Part shown: positions 44,855 to 52,740 of the stretch, piece by piece
Numbering within the stretch: position 1 is the first letter of the stretch
Layout of the letters: each line of letters opens with the position of its first letter
Assembly: GCA_902362805.1 (NCBI GenBank)
Contig: CABIXY010000003.1
Span: 529,140-593,139, forward strand
Origin: Eubacteriaceae bacterium
Lineage (GTDB): Bacteria > Bacillota > Clostridia > Peptostreptococcales > Anaerovoracaceae
Direction: 5' to 3'
DNA length: 64,000 bases
Program-made: the position numbers and the translations under genes
Notes under the pieces: generated by a model
Database searches by the model: none
What the model was told of the DNA's origin: nothing
Seen by the model: the letters and a program-made list of their open reading frames with translations, nothing else

Positions 44855-46300
44855 ATGGAATTCAAATTATCTCAGAAGATCGGTCTCTTCCTGGGACCTA
44901 TCGCAGCAATCGTTTTATGTTTATTACCGGGAGGCATACCGGGTCTTGCCGCCATTGGTGTCAAAGCTTTGGCGCTGACCCTTTGGATGGTCATCTGGTG
45001 GGTGACTTCGGCTGTCCCTATCTGGGTGACGGCACTGCTGCCCATTGCCGGCTCCATCGTATTAAATCTGGCAGGCATGGAAGTGACGGAAGAAGGTGTC
45101 AACGCCTACGGTTCTTATGCTGCCCCTGTAACTATGATGTGCCTTGGCGTATTCGTCCTCGGCGCTGTCATTGAAAAGTGGAATCTCCACAGGCGGATCG
45201 CCCTCAACATCATCAATTTGGTCGGCGGCAGACCGTCCATGATTGTTTTCGGCTTTGGTCTTGCAACTGCAGTCATCTCCATGTTCATGTCCAATACCAC
45301 GGCTGTAGCTATGCTGCTGCCCATCGCCATCGCTCTGATCTCTCAGCTGGGATTGACAAAAAAGGATGGGTTTTCTGTAGGTCTGATTTTGATTGTAGCT
45401 TATGCCGCCTCTATCGGTGGTATGGCCACCTTGATTGGTTCTGGCACCAATCTGTCCGCCGTGGGTCTGATCAAAGAACTGACTGGCGTCAATATGAGTT
45501 TTACGGATTGGCTGATGATCGGGCTGCCTTTTACCATCGTGCTGCTGCCGCTTGCGACGCTGCTGATCTGCAAGATGTTCAAGGTGGGGCAGACGGATTT
45601 AGGCGATACACGAGTGATTAAAGAAGAGCTGAAAGCACTGGGCAAGATGAGTAAAGGGGAAAAAATCAGCACGGCCTATTTGATTGTAGCAATCTTGGGT
45701 TTTGCGTTTAATGACCAGGCAGCCAGGCTGCTGCCGTATATTTCTAATGAAGGCTTTGCAATCATCTTGCTGGTGGCATCCTTTGTGATTCCGGTAAACT
45801 GGAAAAAGGGAGAGTTCCTGATGGACTCCAAGACAGCTCTTGCGAAAACATCCTGGAGCACTTTCATTCTCCTGGGCGGTGCTTTGACCTTGGGCGGCAT
45901 TTTTAAAAATGCCGGCATTGCTGCCTGGATTGCAGAAGGTCTGGGTTTCCTGGCCTCTTGGCCGCCAATTTTGGTCATCCTCTTCCTCTGCGTCGTCGTA
46001 GCGATTCTTACAGAAGTCGTGTCCAACTTTGTCGTCGTAGCGGCTTTCCTGCCAGCTATATCGGGCTTGGCTGTCACCATCGGCATGAATCCGATGTTCC
46101 TGATGATGGCCGTATCTCTTTCAGCCAGCTTTGCGTTTATGCTGCCGACGGGCACGCCGCCAAACGCCCTGGTCTTTGGCAGCGGATACATAGAAATGAA
46201 AGACTTGATGAAGGGCGGATTCGTGGTAAAGGTGCTGGGAATCGTCCTCTTCCCGGTTATCATGTACGCCGTAGCGGCGCCGCTGTCCCCGCTGTTTTAG
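44855..46300 (+). CDS. DASS/SLC13-family anion (dicarboxylate) transporter
   Basis: The protein has about 481 residues from the ATG at 44855, which follows GAGGAGGG by 5 bases; an in-frame GTG further up lacks a site. It has about 11-12 membrane helices, with the two family loops SNTTAVAMLLPIAIALI and ASFAFMLPTGTPPNALVFGSG that bind sodium and the carboxylate. It imports di- or tricarboxylates with sodium. In this operon it should bring in the acid that the CoA-transferase activates. Confidence 0.92.
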   Translation: MEFKLSQKIGLFLGPIAAIVLCLLPGGIPGLAAIGVKALALTLWMVIWWVTSAVPIWVTALLPIAGSIVLNLAGMEVTEEGVNAYGSYAAPVTMMCLGVFVLGAVIEKWNLHRRIALNIINLVGGRPSMIVFGFGLATAVISMFMSNTTAVAMLLPIAIALISQLGLTKKDGFSVGLILIVAYAASIGGMATLIGSGTNLSAVGLIKELTGVNMSFTDWLMIGLPFTIVLLPLATLLICKMFKVGQTDLGDTRVIKEELKALGKMSKGEKISTAYLIVAILGFAFNDQAARLLPYISNEGFAIILLVASFVIPVNWKKGEFLMDSKTALAKTSWSTFILLGGALTLGGIFKNAGIAAWIAEGLGFLASWPPILVILFLCVVVAILTEVVSNFVVVAAFLPAISGLAVTIGMNPMFLMMAVSLSASFAFMLPTGTPPNALVFGSGYIEMKDLMKGGFVVKVLGIVLFPVIMYAVAAPLSPLF

Positions 46301-46338
46301 ATGATAACAACTCCTATTATCAAATAAATGCCTAATGG

Positions 46339-46365
46339 AAAAGATCGCATGATGTGCGGTCTTTT
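46339..46365. terminator. Bidirectional terminator between transporter and lacI-type gene
   Basis: AAAAGATCGCA (46339-46349) pairs with TGCGGTCTTTT (46355-46365), with one G-U pair, and it has A and T runs on the two sides. Confidence 0.8.
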
Positions 46366-46393
46366 GCCATTCCTCGACTATTTTATGCGAGTG

Positions 46394-47407
46394 TTATTCT
46401 GGACAGCTTTCCCTGAGGATCAGCTTTGACGGAATTTGCCTATGACAAAGGGGGAAATCTGGTGTTTGGATGATTTGTCTGGCGATGTCGATACAGTTTT
46501 CTGCCATTTCGTGAGAAGGCATCTCAATCACAGAGAGAGAAGGATTGGCAAAGTGAGACAGGCTGGGATCGCCGATACCGAAGGCGATCAGTTCCACATC
46601 TGTTGGCATCACAAGTCCCTTGCGGCTAAAAATAGAAGATGCGCCGATGGCGATGGTGTCTGACATAGACAAAATCGCTCTTGGGGGATGATCCAGGCTG
46701 AGATATCTCCGGGCGGCGATTACCCCGCCATCGCAGCTGTCTTCTACGGAAAATATGGAATTCCTTTCTATAGAAAGCCCCGCCTCTTCTGCGAAGTGAA
46801 GGAGCATAGAAAGCCGTTTTCCCGATACTGTGTAGAGCGAATCGGGATGGAACAGGCAGGCGCGCATATGCCCTTTGGCAGTTAAAAGATTGACGGCATT
46901 GCGCAAAGGACTTTCGTCTTGTGAGCAGACGGTATGGTACTTTTCTAAATATCTATTGAAGAGGATGATGGGCAGGCGGGTTTTCAGTGTCTGCAGGTAG
47001 TTCATATCGGCTTCAGAGGGTGCGCCGATGATGGCAGCGCTGTAGCGATAACTGTCCATCAGATCCTGCTCTTCATCCAGATGATCGTTGTGATAGGTAC
47101 AGATGAGCAGTTCGCAGTCAAAGTGCAGCTTTTCGATTTCTGCACGCAGGCCGGTCAAAATGGAAGTCAAATAGTTGATCCGCAGGTCCATAGGCCAGTA
47201 GAATGCGATGGTCGGCTTTTCTGCTTTTGAGGCTTGTAGTTTTCTTGCAGAAGTATTTGGTTTGTAACCCAGTGTCTTGGCTGCGGTAAGAACTCGCTGC
47301 TGTGTTGCCTCTGCCACCTTCATTTCCTGCCCTCTGCCGTTCAGAACCAGCGAAACGGTAGCGGTAGATACGCCGGCCAGTGCGGCTACGTCTTTGATCG
47401 TTGCCAT
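46394..47407 (-). CDS. LacI-family transcriptional repressor
   Basis: The 337-residue protein has an N-terminal LacI helix-turn-helix (TIKDVAALAGVSTATVSLVLNGRG) and hinge, then a periplasmic-binding-like ligand domain. The SD GAGAGGA precedes the ATG. It has its own minus-strand promoter, TTGACA-16-TAAAAT (47465 to 47438). A perfect palindrome with the LacI-family AACGTT core lies just upstream, so it probably represses itself and the promoter on the other side. The ligand, usually a sugar, is unknown. Confidence 0.9.
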   Translation of the reverse strand: MATIKDVAALAGVSTATVSLVLNGRGQEMKVAEATQQRVLTAAKTLGYKPNTSARKLQASKAEKPTIAFYWPMDLRINYLTSILTGLRAEIEKLHFDCELLICTYHNDHLDEEQDLMDSYRYSAAIIGAPSEADMNYLQTLKTRLPIILFNRYLEKYHTVCSQDESPLRNAVNLLTAKGHMRACLFHPDSLYTVSGKRLSMLLHFAEEAGLSIERNSIFSVEDSCDGGVIAARRYLSLDHPPRAILSMSDTIAIGASSIFSRKGLVMPTDVELIAFGIGDPSLSHFANPSLSVIEMPSHEMAENCIDIARQIIQTPDFPLCHRQIPSKLILRESCPE

Positions 47408-47471
47408 GAGTCATATCCTCTCTTTCTTTCTAAGGCTATTTTACATCAAAAGAAGCAGATGTCAAGAAATA

Positions 47472-47487
47472 ATTAAAACGTTTTAAT
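47472..47487. promoter_or_regulatory. LacI-family operator O1
   Basis: ATTAAAACGTTTTAAT is a 16-bp perfect palindrome with the family AACGTT centre. It lies between the lacI-type promoter (minus strand) and the plus-strand promoter at 47495. Confidence 0.75.
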
Positions 47488-47494
47488 AAAAAAA

Positions 47495-47523
47495 TTGACT
47501 ATTATAGATGGATGTAATATAAT
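47495..47523 (+). promoter_or_regulatory. Promoter flanked by two LacI-type operators
   Basis: TTGACT (47495-47500), a 17-bp spacer and TATAAT (47518-47523). It reads into the 3' end of the minus-strand MBL gene, so the transcript would be antisense to it and could reach the permease gene at 48432. Confidence 0.65.
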
Positions 47524-47545
47524 TAATTAAAACGTTTTAATTAAT
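47522..47545. promoter_or_regulatory. LacI-family operator O2
   Basis: A 24-bp perfect palindrome centred on AAAACGTTTT covers the expected start site of the plus-strand promoter. Its centre is 54 bp from that of O1, about five helical turns, suitable for looping. It also overlaps the stop codon of the MBL gene. Confidence 0.75.
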
Positions 47546-48368
47546 CGAATGGATATACGAGATAGAGACTTGAAACACCGGGAACATCTGTCAAAGGCAC
47601 TTTGCGACGTAACGCTTTGTAGCCTTTCCGCGGATGAATAAAGAGCGTACTCCTGCCATCATCGCGCTGATTGACACACTGCATTACCGTATCGATTAAT
47701 GAAGCGGGGTAGATGCCGCTGTAATGGGAGCCGAGAATCCCTTTGATTTCAAAATCGTCTTTGAGGCGGCAAAGGCAGCTGCGGTATTCCGCAAGAGATG
47801 CGCTTTGCTCGAACATGATCCAGATACTGTGACCCAGGTTATCGCCTGCGAGAAGCAGACCGCTTTGATGATCGTAGAGAGCCACGCAGCCCCTGGTATG
47901 GCCTGGAAAGAAAATGGCTTCCACGATTCGCCCGCCCAAATCAAAGGTCTGCCCATCGGTTAAATCCACAAAGCTGCACGGTTTGTACGGGTAATAATCC
48001 TGACGGCTGAATCCTTCCGGCCACGGGCGAGGCTTTTTCCCCTGCTGGTAGAGAGACCACATCCGATCCATGAGGCTTTCCTTTTCTGCCTGATAGAGGT
48101 CATAAACCTGGCGCTCATAGGGATGAATGTAAATCTCCTGTGCAAATCGGAAGTTGCCGCCTGCGTGGTCCAGGTGGCCGTGACTGTTGACGATGGTCAG
48201 AGGCAGATCAGTCAAAGCGGTCACAGCCTCTTTGATGTCACAAAATCCGTAGCCTGTATCAAAGAGCAAAGCACGCTCCCGGCCTACAATCAAGGTGCAG
48301 TGGACATCGCCTGGCTCATAGATATGAAAGAGGGAAGGCGCTGTTTCGTAAGGGGTAAAGTAAATCAT
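47541..48368 (-). CDS. MBL-fold metallo-hydrolase
   Basis: The 275-residue protein has the metallo-beta-lactamase motif HGHLDH (NSHGHLDHAGG) and later histidine/aspartate ligands in FFPGHTRGCV and LLAGDNLGH. It is a cytoplasmic hydrolase, probably of glyoxalase-II-like or lactone/phosphodiester type; the substrate is not visible. The SD AGGAG precedes the ATG. It is divergent from the MatC-like permease 63 bp away. Confidence 0.9.
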   Translation of the reverse strand: MIYFTPYETAPSLFHIYEPGDVHCTLIVGRERALLFDTGYGFCDIKEAVTALTDLPLTIVNSHGHLDHAGGNFRFAQEIYIHPYERQVYDLYQAEKESLMDRMWSLYQQGKKPRPWPEGFSRQDYYPYKPCSFVDLTDGQTFDLGGRIVEAIFFPGHTRGCVALYDHQSGLLLAGDNLGHSIWIMFEQSASLAEYRSCLCRLKDDFEIKGILGSHYSGIYPASLIDTVMQCVNQRDDGRSTLFIHPRKGYKALRRKVPLTDVPGVSSLYLVYPFD

Positions 48369-48431
48369 ATCTCACATCTCCTATTCACAAAATCTTTCTA
48401 TCATCATACCACATTTTAACGGAGGAAAATC

Positions 48432-49676
48432 ATGAATTTAGCAGTTCTATCATTGATCGTGTTTATGATAACCGTTGTCATCGGTATTCTGCGCAAGGTC
48501 AACTGCGGCCTGGCAGCTATCTTGGCATCCTTTATTTTAATTCTCTTTTTTATTCCCGACATGGACCTGGCTGATCTTTATGGTCGGGGGTGGCCGGTGA
48601 GCACTTTTTTTATGATGCTTTCGGTTTTGCTGCTTTTCGGCATTGCAGGCGCCAATGGAACTATGGAAATCGTGGCCAAAAGGATGCTGACTTTGGCTAA
48701 AGGCAGGGCCTCTCTGATGCCCTTTATCGTTTATTTTCTCTCTTTCTTGCTTTCTGCCAGCGGGGCAGGACCAGGTGTGACGCCGATGATTATGATGATC
48801 GCAATGGGCGTCTGCAAAGAGACGGGACTTAGCTGTTTCATGATGGGAATCATCGTGGAAATTGGCGCAGCCTCAGGCGGACTATCACCTGTAGCCACTT
48901 CTGGTATCATTGCCAAGGAACTGGCAGCAGAGGTGGGAGTTTACGATTACATGGAGTTGTTTCTGCCTTATGCTGTGGCCATGTTTGCAGAGGTGCTGGT
49001 GGTGTACTTCTTATTCGGCGGCGCTAAGGTCAAGACGGTTACTGCGAAAAATCTGCGGCAAAGTATTCCGCAGATGAACTTGCACCAAAAAGAAACCTTG
49101 GCCGTAATCTTGCTCGTCATCAGCGGCATCATTTTTTGGGGCTTGGATGTTTCTGTGACGGCTTTTTCCGGCGCAGCCCTGTTAATCCTTTTGGGAGTCA
49201 TGGAGGATAAAAAGGCGGTTTCTGCAGTGAACTGGAACACCCTTCTGCTGGTAGCGGGGATGTACATGCTGATTACCGTAGTAGATCAGTGTGGCGGTAT
49301 TGCGCTGATTTCTGATATCCTGCTCAAATGGATTACGCCAAAATCCGCCACGGGCATTATGACTTTGATCAGCGGTCTGCTGGCCACGGTGACCAGCTCC
49401 TCCGGCGTGGTCATGCCTACGTTGATTCCTGTAGGTGGTCATATTGCGGAAAGTCTTGCTGGCGTGTCCGCTGCCTCGCTGCTGTCCGGTGTCATCGCCG
49501 GGGCGAACTGCGCCCTGTTCTGCCCGTTTTCAGTTCTCGGTTCTATGACCATAGCCCTCTATCCAGAAGAGATAAATCGACAGCTGATTGAGAAACGCCA
49601 TTTGCAGATGACGGCAGCATCTATTGTGTTCTTTACCCTGTTGGGATTCAGTGGATTTCTGAGTTTGTTGATTTAG
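48432..49676 (+). CDS. MatC-like / ion-transporter superfamily permease
   Basis: The 414-residue protein has about 11 membrane helices. It resembles the dicarboxylate carrier MatC group of the ion-transporter superfamily (FLLSASGAGPGVTPMIMMIAMGVCKETGL; EIGAASGGLSPVATSGIIAKELA; a second half with VTSSSGVVMPTLIPVG). It probably transports a carboxylate. AACGGAGG precedes the ATG. It may be controlled by the LacI-type promoter 900 bp upstream or by its own promoter in the 63-bp gap. Confidence 0.85.
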   Translation: MNLAVLSLIVFMITVVIGILRKVNCGLAAILASFILILFFIPDMDLADLYGRGWPVSTFFMMLSVLLLFGIAGANGTMEIVAKRMLTLAKGRASLMPFIVYFLSFLLSASGAGPGVTPMIMMIAMGVCKETGLSCFMMGIIVEIGAASGGLSPVATSGIIAKELAAEVGVYDYMELFLPYAVAMFAEVLVVYFLFGGAKVKTVTAKNLRQSIPQMNLHQKETLAVILLVISGIIFWGLDVSVTAFSGAALLILLGVMEDKKAVSAVNWNTLLLVAGMYMLITVVDQCGGIALISDILLKWITPKSATGIMTLISGLLATVTSSSGVVMPTLIPVGGHIAESLAGVSAASLLSGVIAGANCALFCPFSVLGSMTIALYPEEINRQLIEKRHLQMTAASIVFFTLLGFSGFLSLLI

Positions 49677-49754
49677 TGATGTAGAGCAGAATATCGTGCC
49701 GGGACGTGTGGTCGATTGTTTTTGCGGCTTAGTTGCTCTTTTTACGTAGAAGTT

Positions 49755-50018
49755 AGTCCGCAATCGGCGGATCCAGAAAAAAAGTGGCGGACATTGTTTG
49801 AGAAGCAGAGCAACTGCGGACTGCGGAAGGCTGTTTTGAGGCTTAAAGAGTCCGCAATCGATGGACCCAGAAAAAAAGTGGCGGACATTGTTTGAGAAGC
49901 GGAGCAGTTGCGGACTGCGGAAGGCTGTTTTGAGGCTTAAAGAGTCCGCAATCGATGGACCCAGAAAAAAAGTGGCGGACATTGTTTGAGAAACAGAGCA
50001 GTTGCGGACTGCGGAAGG
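49755..50018. repeat. 94-bp tandem repeat, 2.8 copies
   Basis: Copies start at 49755, 49849 and 49943, exactly 94 bp apart; the third ends at about 50018. Each carries AGTCCGCA and TGCGGACT as inverted repeats 68 bp apart (e.g. 49849-49856 and 49909-49916), an A-rich loop side (CCCAGAAAAAAAGTGGCGGAC) and a linker CTGTTTTGAGGCTTAAAG. Copies 2 and 3 are almost identical; copy 1 has a few changes. The open frames across this stretch are products of the repeat. No other gene is seen in 49677-50124. Confidence 0.85.
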
Positions 50019-50066
50019 AACTATTTAAAAAGTGACTTCGTGTTTTCACAAGACTTTGCAGCTTTC

Positions 50067-50095
50067 TTGAGTCTTTGGGTACAATAGTGTATAAT
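50067..50095 (+). promoter_or_regulatory. Promoter of lemA-DUF2207
   Basis: TTGAGT (50067-50072), a 17-bp spacer and TATAAT (50090-50095), 30 bp before the lemA start. Confidence 0.7.
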
Positions 50096-50124
50096 GATAA
50101 TCATCACATTTGGAGGTTAAGAAA

Positions 50125-50679
50125 ATGATTGCAGGAATTATTATTGCGGCTGTCGTCGCAATTTTGGTAATCTGGGTGATTGCCAGTTACAACGGCTTTA
50201 TCAAAGCGAAAAACAACGTGGAGGAGAGTTTCTCCACCATGGACGTTTACTTGAAGAAAAGATATGATCTGATTCCGAACTTGGTGGAGACGGTCAAAGG
50301 CTATGCCAAACATGAGGCAGAGACTTTGAATAAGGTGATTTCTGCCCGTAACATGGCAGAGGGAGCGGCAACGATGGAGGACAAAATTCAGGGAGAAAAC
50401 ATGCTGACTGGTACGCTCAGATCACTGTTTGCCGTGGCTGAAAACTATCCTGACCTGAAAGCAAATCAAAATTTCATGGACTTACAGGGACAACTCAGAC
50501 AGGTGGAAGAAGATATCGCTAATGCGAGAAAATACTATAACGCGGTGGTAAAACTTTTCAACAACAAGTGCGAGATGTTCCCTACCAATATCCTTGCCGG
50601 GCTGTTCCACTTTGATCAAAAACCGATGTTTGAAGTAGAAACCGAAGCCGAGAGACAGAACGTGAAGGTGGAATTTTAA
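50125..50679 (+). CDS. lemA: LemA family protein
   Basis: The protein has 184 residues from the ATG at 50125, after GGAGGT; the earlier TTG at 50110 lies across the SD. An N-terminal membrane helix (about 3-23) is followed by a helical domain with the LemA signature YNGFIKAKNNVEESFSTMDVYLKKRYDLIPNLVETVKGYAKHE. It is a membrane-anchored protein with most of the chain probably outside. Its role is unclear. It is paired with a DUF2207 protein, a very common arrangement. Confidence 0.95.
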   Translation: MIAGIIIAAVVAILVIWVIASYNGFIKAKNNVEESFSTMDVYLKKRYDLIPNLVETVKGYAKHEAETLNKVISARNMAEGAATMEDKIQGENMLTGTLRSLFAVAENYPDLKANQNFMDLQGQLRQVEEDIANARKYYNAVVKLFNNKCEMFPTNILAGLFHFDQKPMFEVETEAERQNVKVEF

Positions 50680-50680
50680 G

Positions 50681-52573
50681 ATGAGAAAAGGTATCAAGAG
50701 ATTCGTGATTTTAGGCACCCTTTTGACCATGATGCTGGCCATGTCGGCATCTGCGGTCTTTGCCTGGCAGGACTACGAGACCAACGTCTTTAACGTCAAG
50801 GTTGACGTCGGTGAAAATCACGTAATCCATGTTACAGAAACTATCCGTGTGGATTTTCACTCGGCAAAGCACGGGCTGTACAGGAACATTCCCTACCAGC
50901 CTAAGTTTTATAAGATCAAAAATATTCAGGTGCCGAAGAATGACTTTGAAGTGTCTACAGAAGCCGAAAACAATGTGGCGCAGAAAGTGATCAAAATCGG
51001 CAGTGCTGACAAAACTGTTACCGGCAGCAAAACTTATGAAATCAGTTACGATTTAGTGTGTTACCAAGATGAATCACCGAATCTGGATTATCTTTCCCTT
51101 GACGTGCTGCCCACCAACTGGGAGACATCCATAGATGCCGTCAATATTACGGTTAAGATGCCAAAGACCATGAACTGGGACAAACTAAAAGTCTATGTTG
51201 GATCGTATGGCTATCAGAATATCGTGAAAGATCGTTATATGGGAGTAGAGTATAGCATAGATAAAAATAAAAATGCCATCCACATTGAAGGTCAGAATCT
51301 TATCCGCGGTGAAGGAATCACGTTGAGCGCCGATTTGCCGGAAGGCTACTGGGTTGATCCCGCCAATTACGACTGGCTCATGTACCTCTTGTATGGCATT
51401 TTGATCGGAATTCCGCTGCTGATGTGTCTGCTCTGGCTTCTGTTTGGACGAGATCCGCAGGTGATCAAAACGGTAGAATTCTATCCGCCGGAAGGAATGA
51501 CACCAGCAGAAATCGGTTACGTCATCGACGGTGCTATCGACAATAAGGACATCGTATCCATGATTACTTATTACGCATCAAAGGGATACCTTTCCATTTC
51601 AGAATATGAAGCGATGAAGACCAGCAAGTTCATGGTGAAAAAATTGAAGGACATCGATCCAAGTGAAAAGCGTTTTGCTAAGACATTCTTTAATGCAATT
51701 TTTGAAAGTGGCGACAAGATTAAGCTGGATGAACTGCCAGAAGATTTTGGCGATTTATACTGGGCGACAAGGGATCAGCTAAAGGGCTGGTATACAGGTG
51801 AAAAGAGTCTGTTTACGAAGAATTCCAGAATCTGTCGCGGAGCAGGGGTCGTTTTGATGTTTGTACCGCCGGTAGTATCCATATTGCTCAGTGCACTTTT
51901 ATCCCTTGAGTTTTTGACGCTGATTGGCCTGATACCACTGCTGATTCTGCTCATGGCGGGACTGCTTATGGTTATGATTACGTTTGACCGGCGTGATTCC
52001 ATGAAAAAAGGAAAACGGACGGCACTCTTTGTCATCGGTACCGTCTTGATCGCGCTTGGTATCTTAATTGCAGCCGGATTGACCGCTTATCAGCTCAAGA
52101 GCGAGATTCTGGCACTGCTAATCATCGCATCTACCATTGTGACTTATGCCTTTGTACTTTTGATGAAATCCCGTACCAAACAGAGCGCTCAGCTGCAGGG
52201 GAAAATACTCGGTTTCAAAGACTTTATCGAGGCTGCGGAATTGGAAAAATTGAAAATGCTGGTGGAAGAAAATCCAGAGTATTTCTATGACATCATGCCA
52301 TATGCTTATGTCATGGGACTGTCGGACAAGTGGGCGAAGAACTTTGAGAACATCCCGACCAATCCCCCTTCCTGGTATCATGGCGGAAACAGCAGCATGG
52401 TATTCAGCACCTTGTGGTACAGTCATATGATTACCAATTGCAGCCGTAATTTCTCCAGCGGCATTATGAACGTCACCAGTGTGGACACTGGCGGCGGCAG
52501 CATCGGAGGAGGCTTTGGCGGCGGTGGATTCTCCGGTGGCGGCTTCGGTGGAGGCGGAGGCGGTGCCTGGTAA
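50681..52573 (+). CDS. DUF2207 membrane protein with glycine-rich tail
   Basis: The 630-residue protein has a signal peptide (about 1-28, ending SASAVFAWQ). An extracytoplasmic DUF2207 domain follows (about 30-225, NVKVDVGENHVIHVTETIRVDFHSAKHGLYRNIPY). A membrane helix lies at about 230-252, a cytoplasmic part contains a winged-helix-like segment (TPAEIGYVIDGAIDNKDIVSMITYYASKGYLSI), and two to four further helices lie at about 385-490. The chain ends in a glycine-rich tail (GGGFGGGGFSGGGFGGGGGGAW). The function is unknown. It starts one base after lemA and should be made with it. Confidence 0.9.
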   Translation: MRKGIKRFVILGTLLTMMLAMSASAVFAWQDYETNVFNVKVDVGENHVIHVTETIRVDFHSAKHGLYRNIPYQPKFYKIKNIQVPKNDFEVSTEAENNVAQKVIKIGSADKTVTGSKTYEISYDLVCYQDESPNLDYLSLDVLPTNWETSIDAVNITVKMPKTMNWDKLKVYVGSYGYQNIVKDRYMGVEYSIDKNKNAIHIEGQNLIRGEGITLSADLPEGYWVDPANYDWLMYLLYGILIGIPLLMCLLWLLFGRDPQVIKTVEFYPPEGMTPAEIGYVIDGAIDNKDIVSMITYYASKGYLSISEYEAMKTSKFMVKKLKDIDPSEKRFAKTFFNAIFESGDKIKLDELPEDFGDLYWATRDQLKGWYTGEKSLFTKNSRICRGAGVVLMFVPPVVSILLSALLSLEFLTLIGLIPLLILLMAGLLMVMITFDRRDSMKKGKRTALFVIGTVLIALGILIAAGLTAYQLKSEILALLIIASTIVTYAFVLLMKSRTKQSAQLQGKILGFKDFIEAAELEKLKMLVEENPEYFYDIMPYAYVMGLSDKWAKNFENIPTNPPSWYHGGNSSMVFSTLWYSHMITNCSRNFSSGIMNVTSVDTGGGSIGGGFGGGGFSGGGFGGGGGGAW

Positions 52574-52619
52574 GGATACAAAAGCAAATAGGCCATCGGA
52601 TATAGAAATCTGAGCGATA

Positions 52620-52688
52620 GTTATGCAAATCCTGTTGTTTTGACAGAGATTTTAGAAAAATAGTTGAAAATCCGGTCATATGCATAAC
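52620..52688. repeat. Short inverted-repeat element, GTTAYGCA family (copy 3)
   Basis: GTTATGCA (52620-52627) and TGCATAAC (52681-52688) bound a 69-bp element. It shares with 9426-9497 the GTTATGCAAATC start, a TTAGAA..AT.AGT core with GAAA and the ATGCATAACC end. It fills most of the gap between the DUF2207 and DMT genes. Confidence 0.6.
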
Positions 52689-52740
52689 CTTCACCTGGAC
52701 CGCACTTAGTACAGCAAAAGAATAGAGGAGTAGCTTATTC

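Noticed and set aside
46436..46885. Plus-strand frames opposite the LacI-type gene
   Set aside because: They are antisense to a well-supported repressor and have no SD.
49755..50018. CRISPR array
   Set aside because: Units are 94 bp with no variable spacers; repeats run directly into each other and no cas genes are present.
49530..50049. Two minus-strand frames across the 94-bp repeats
   Set aside because: They repeat themselves only because the DNA does; the frame is an effect of the 94-bp unit.
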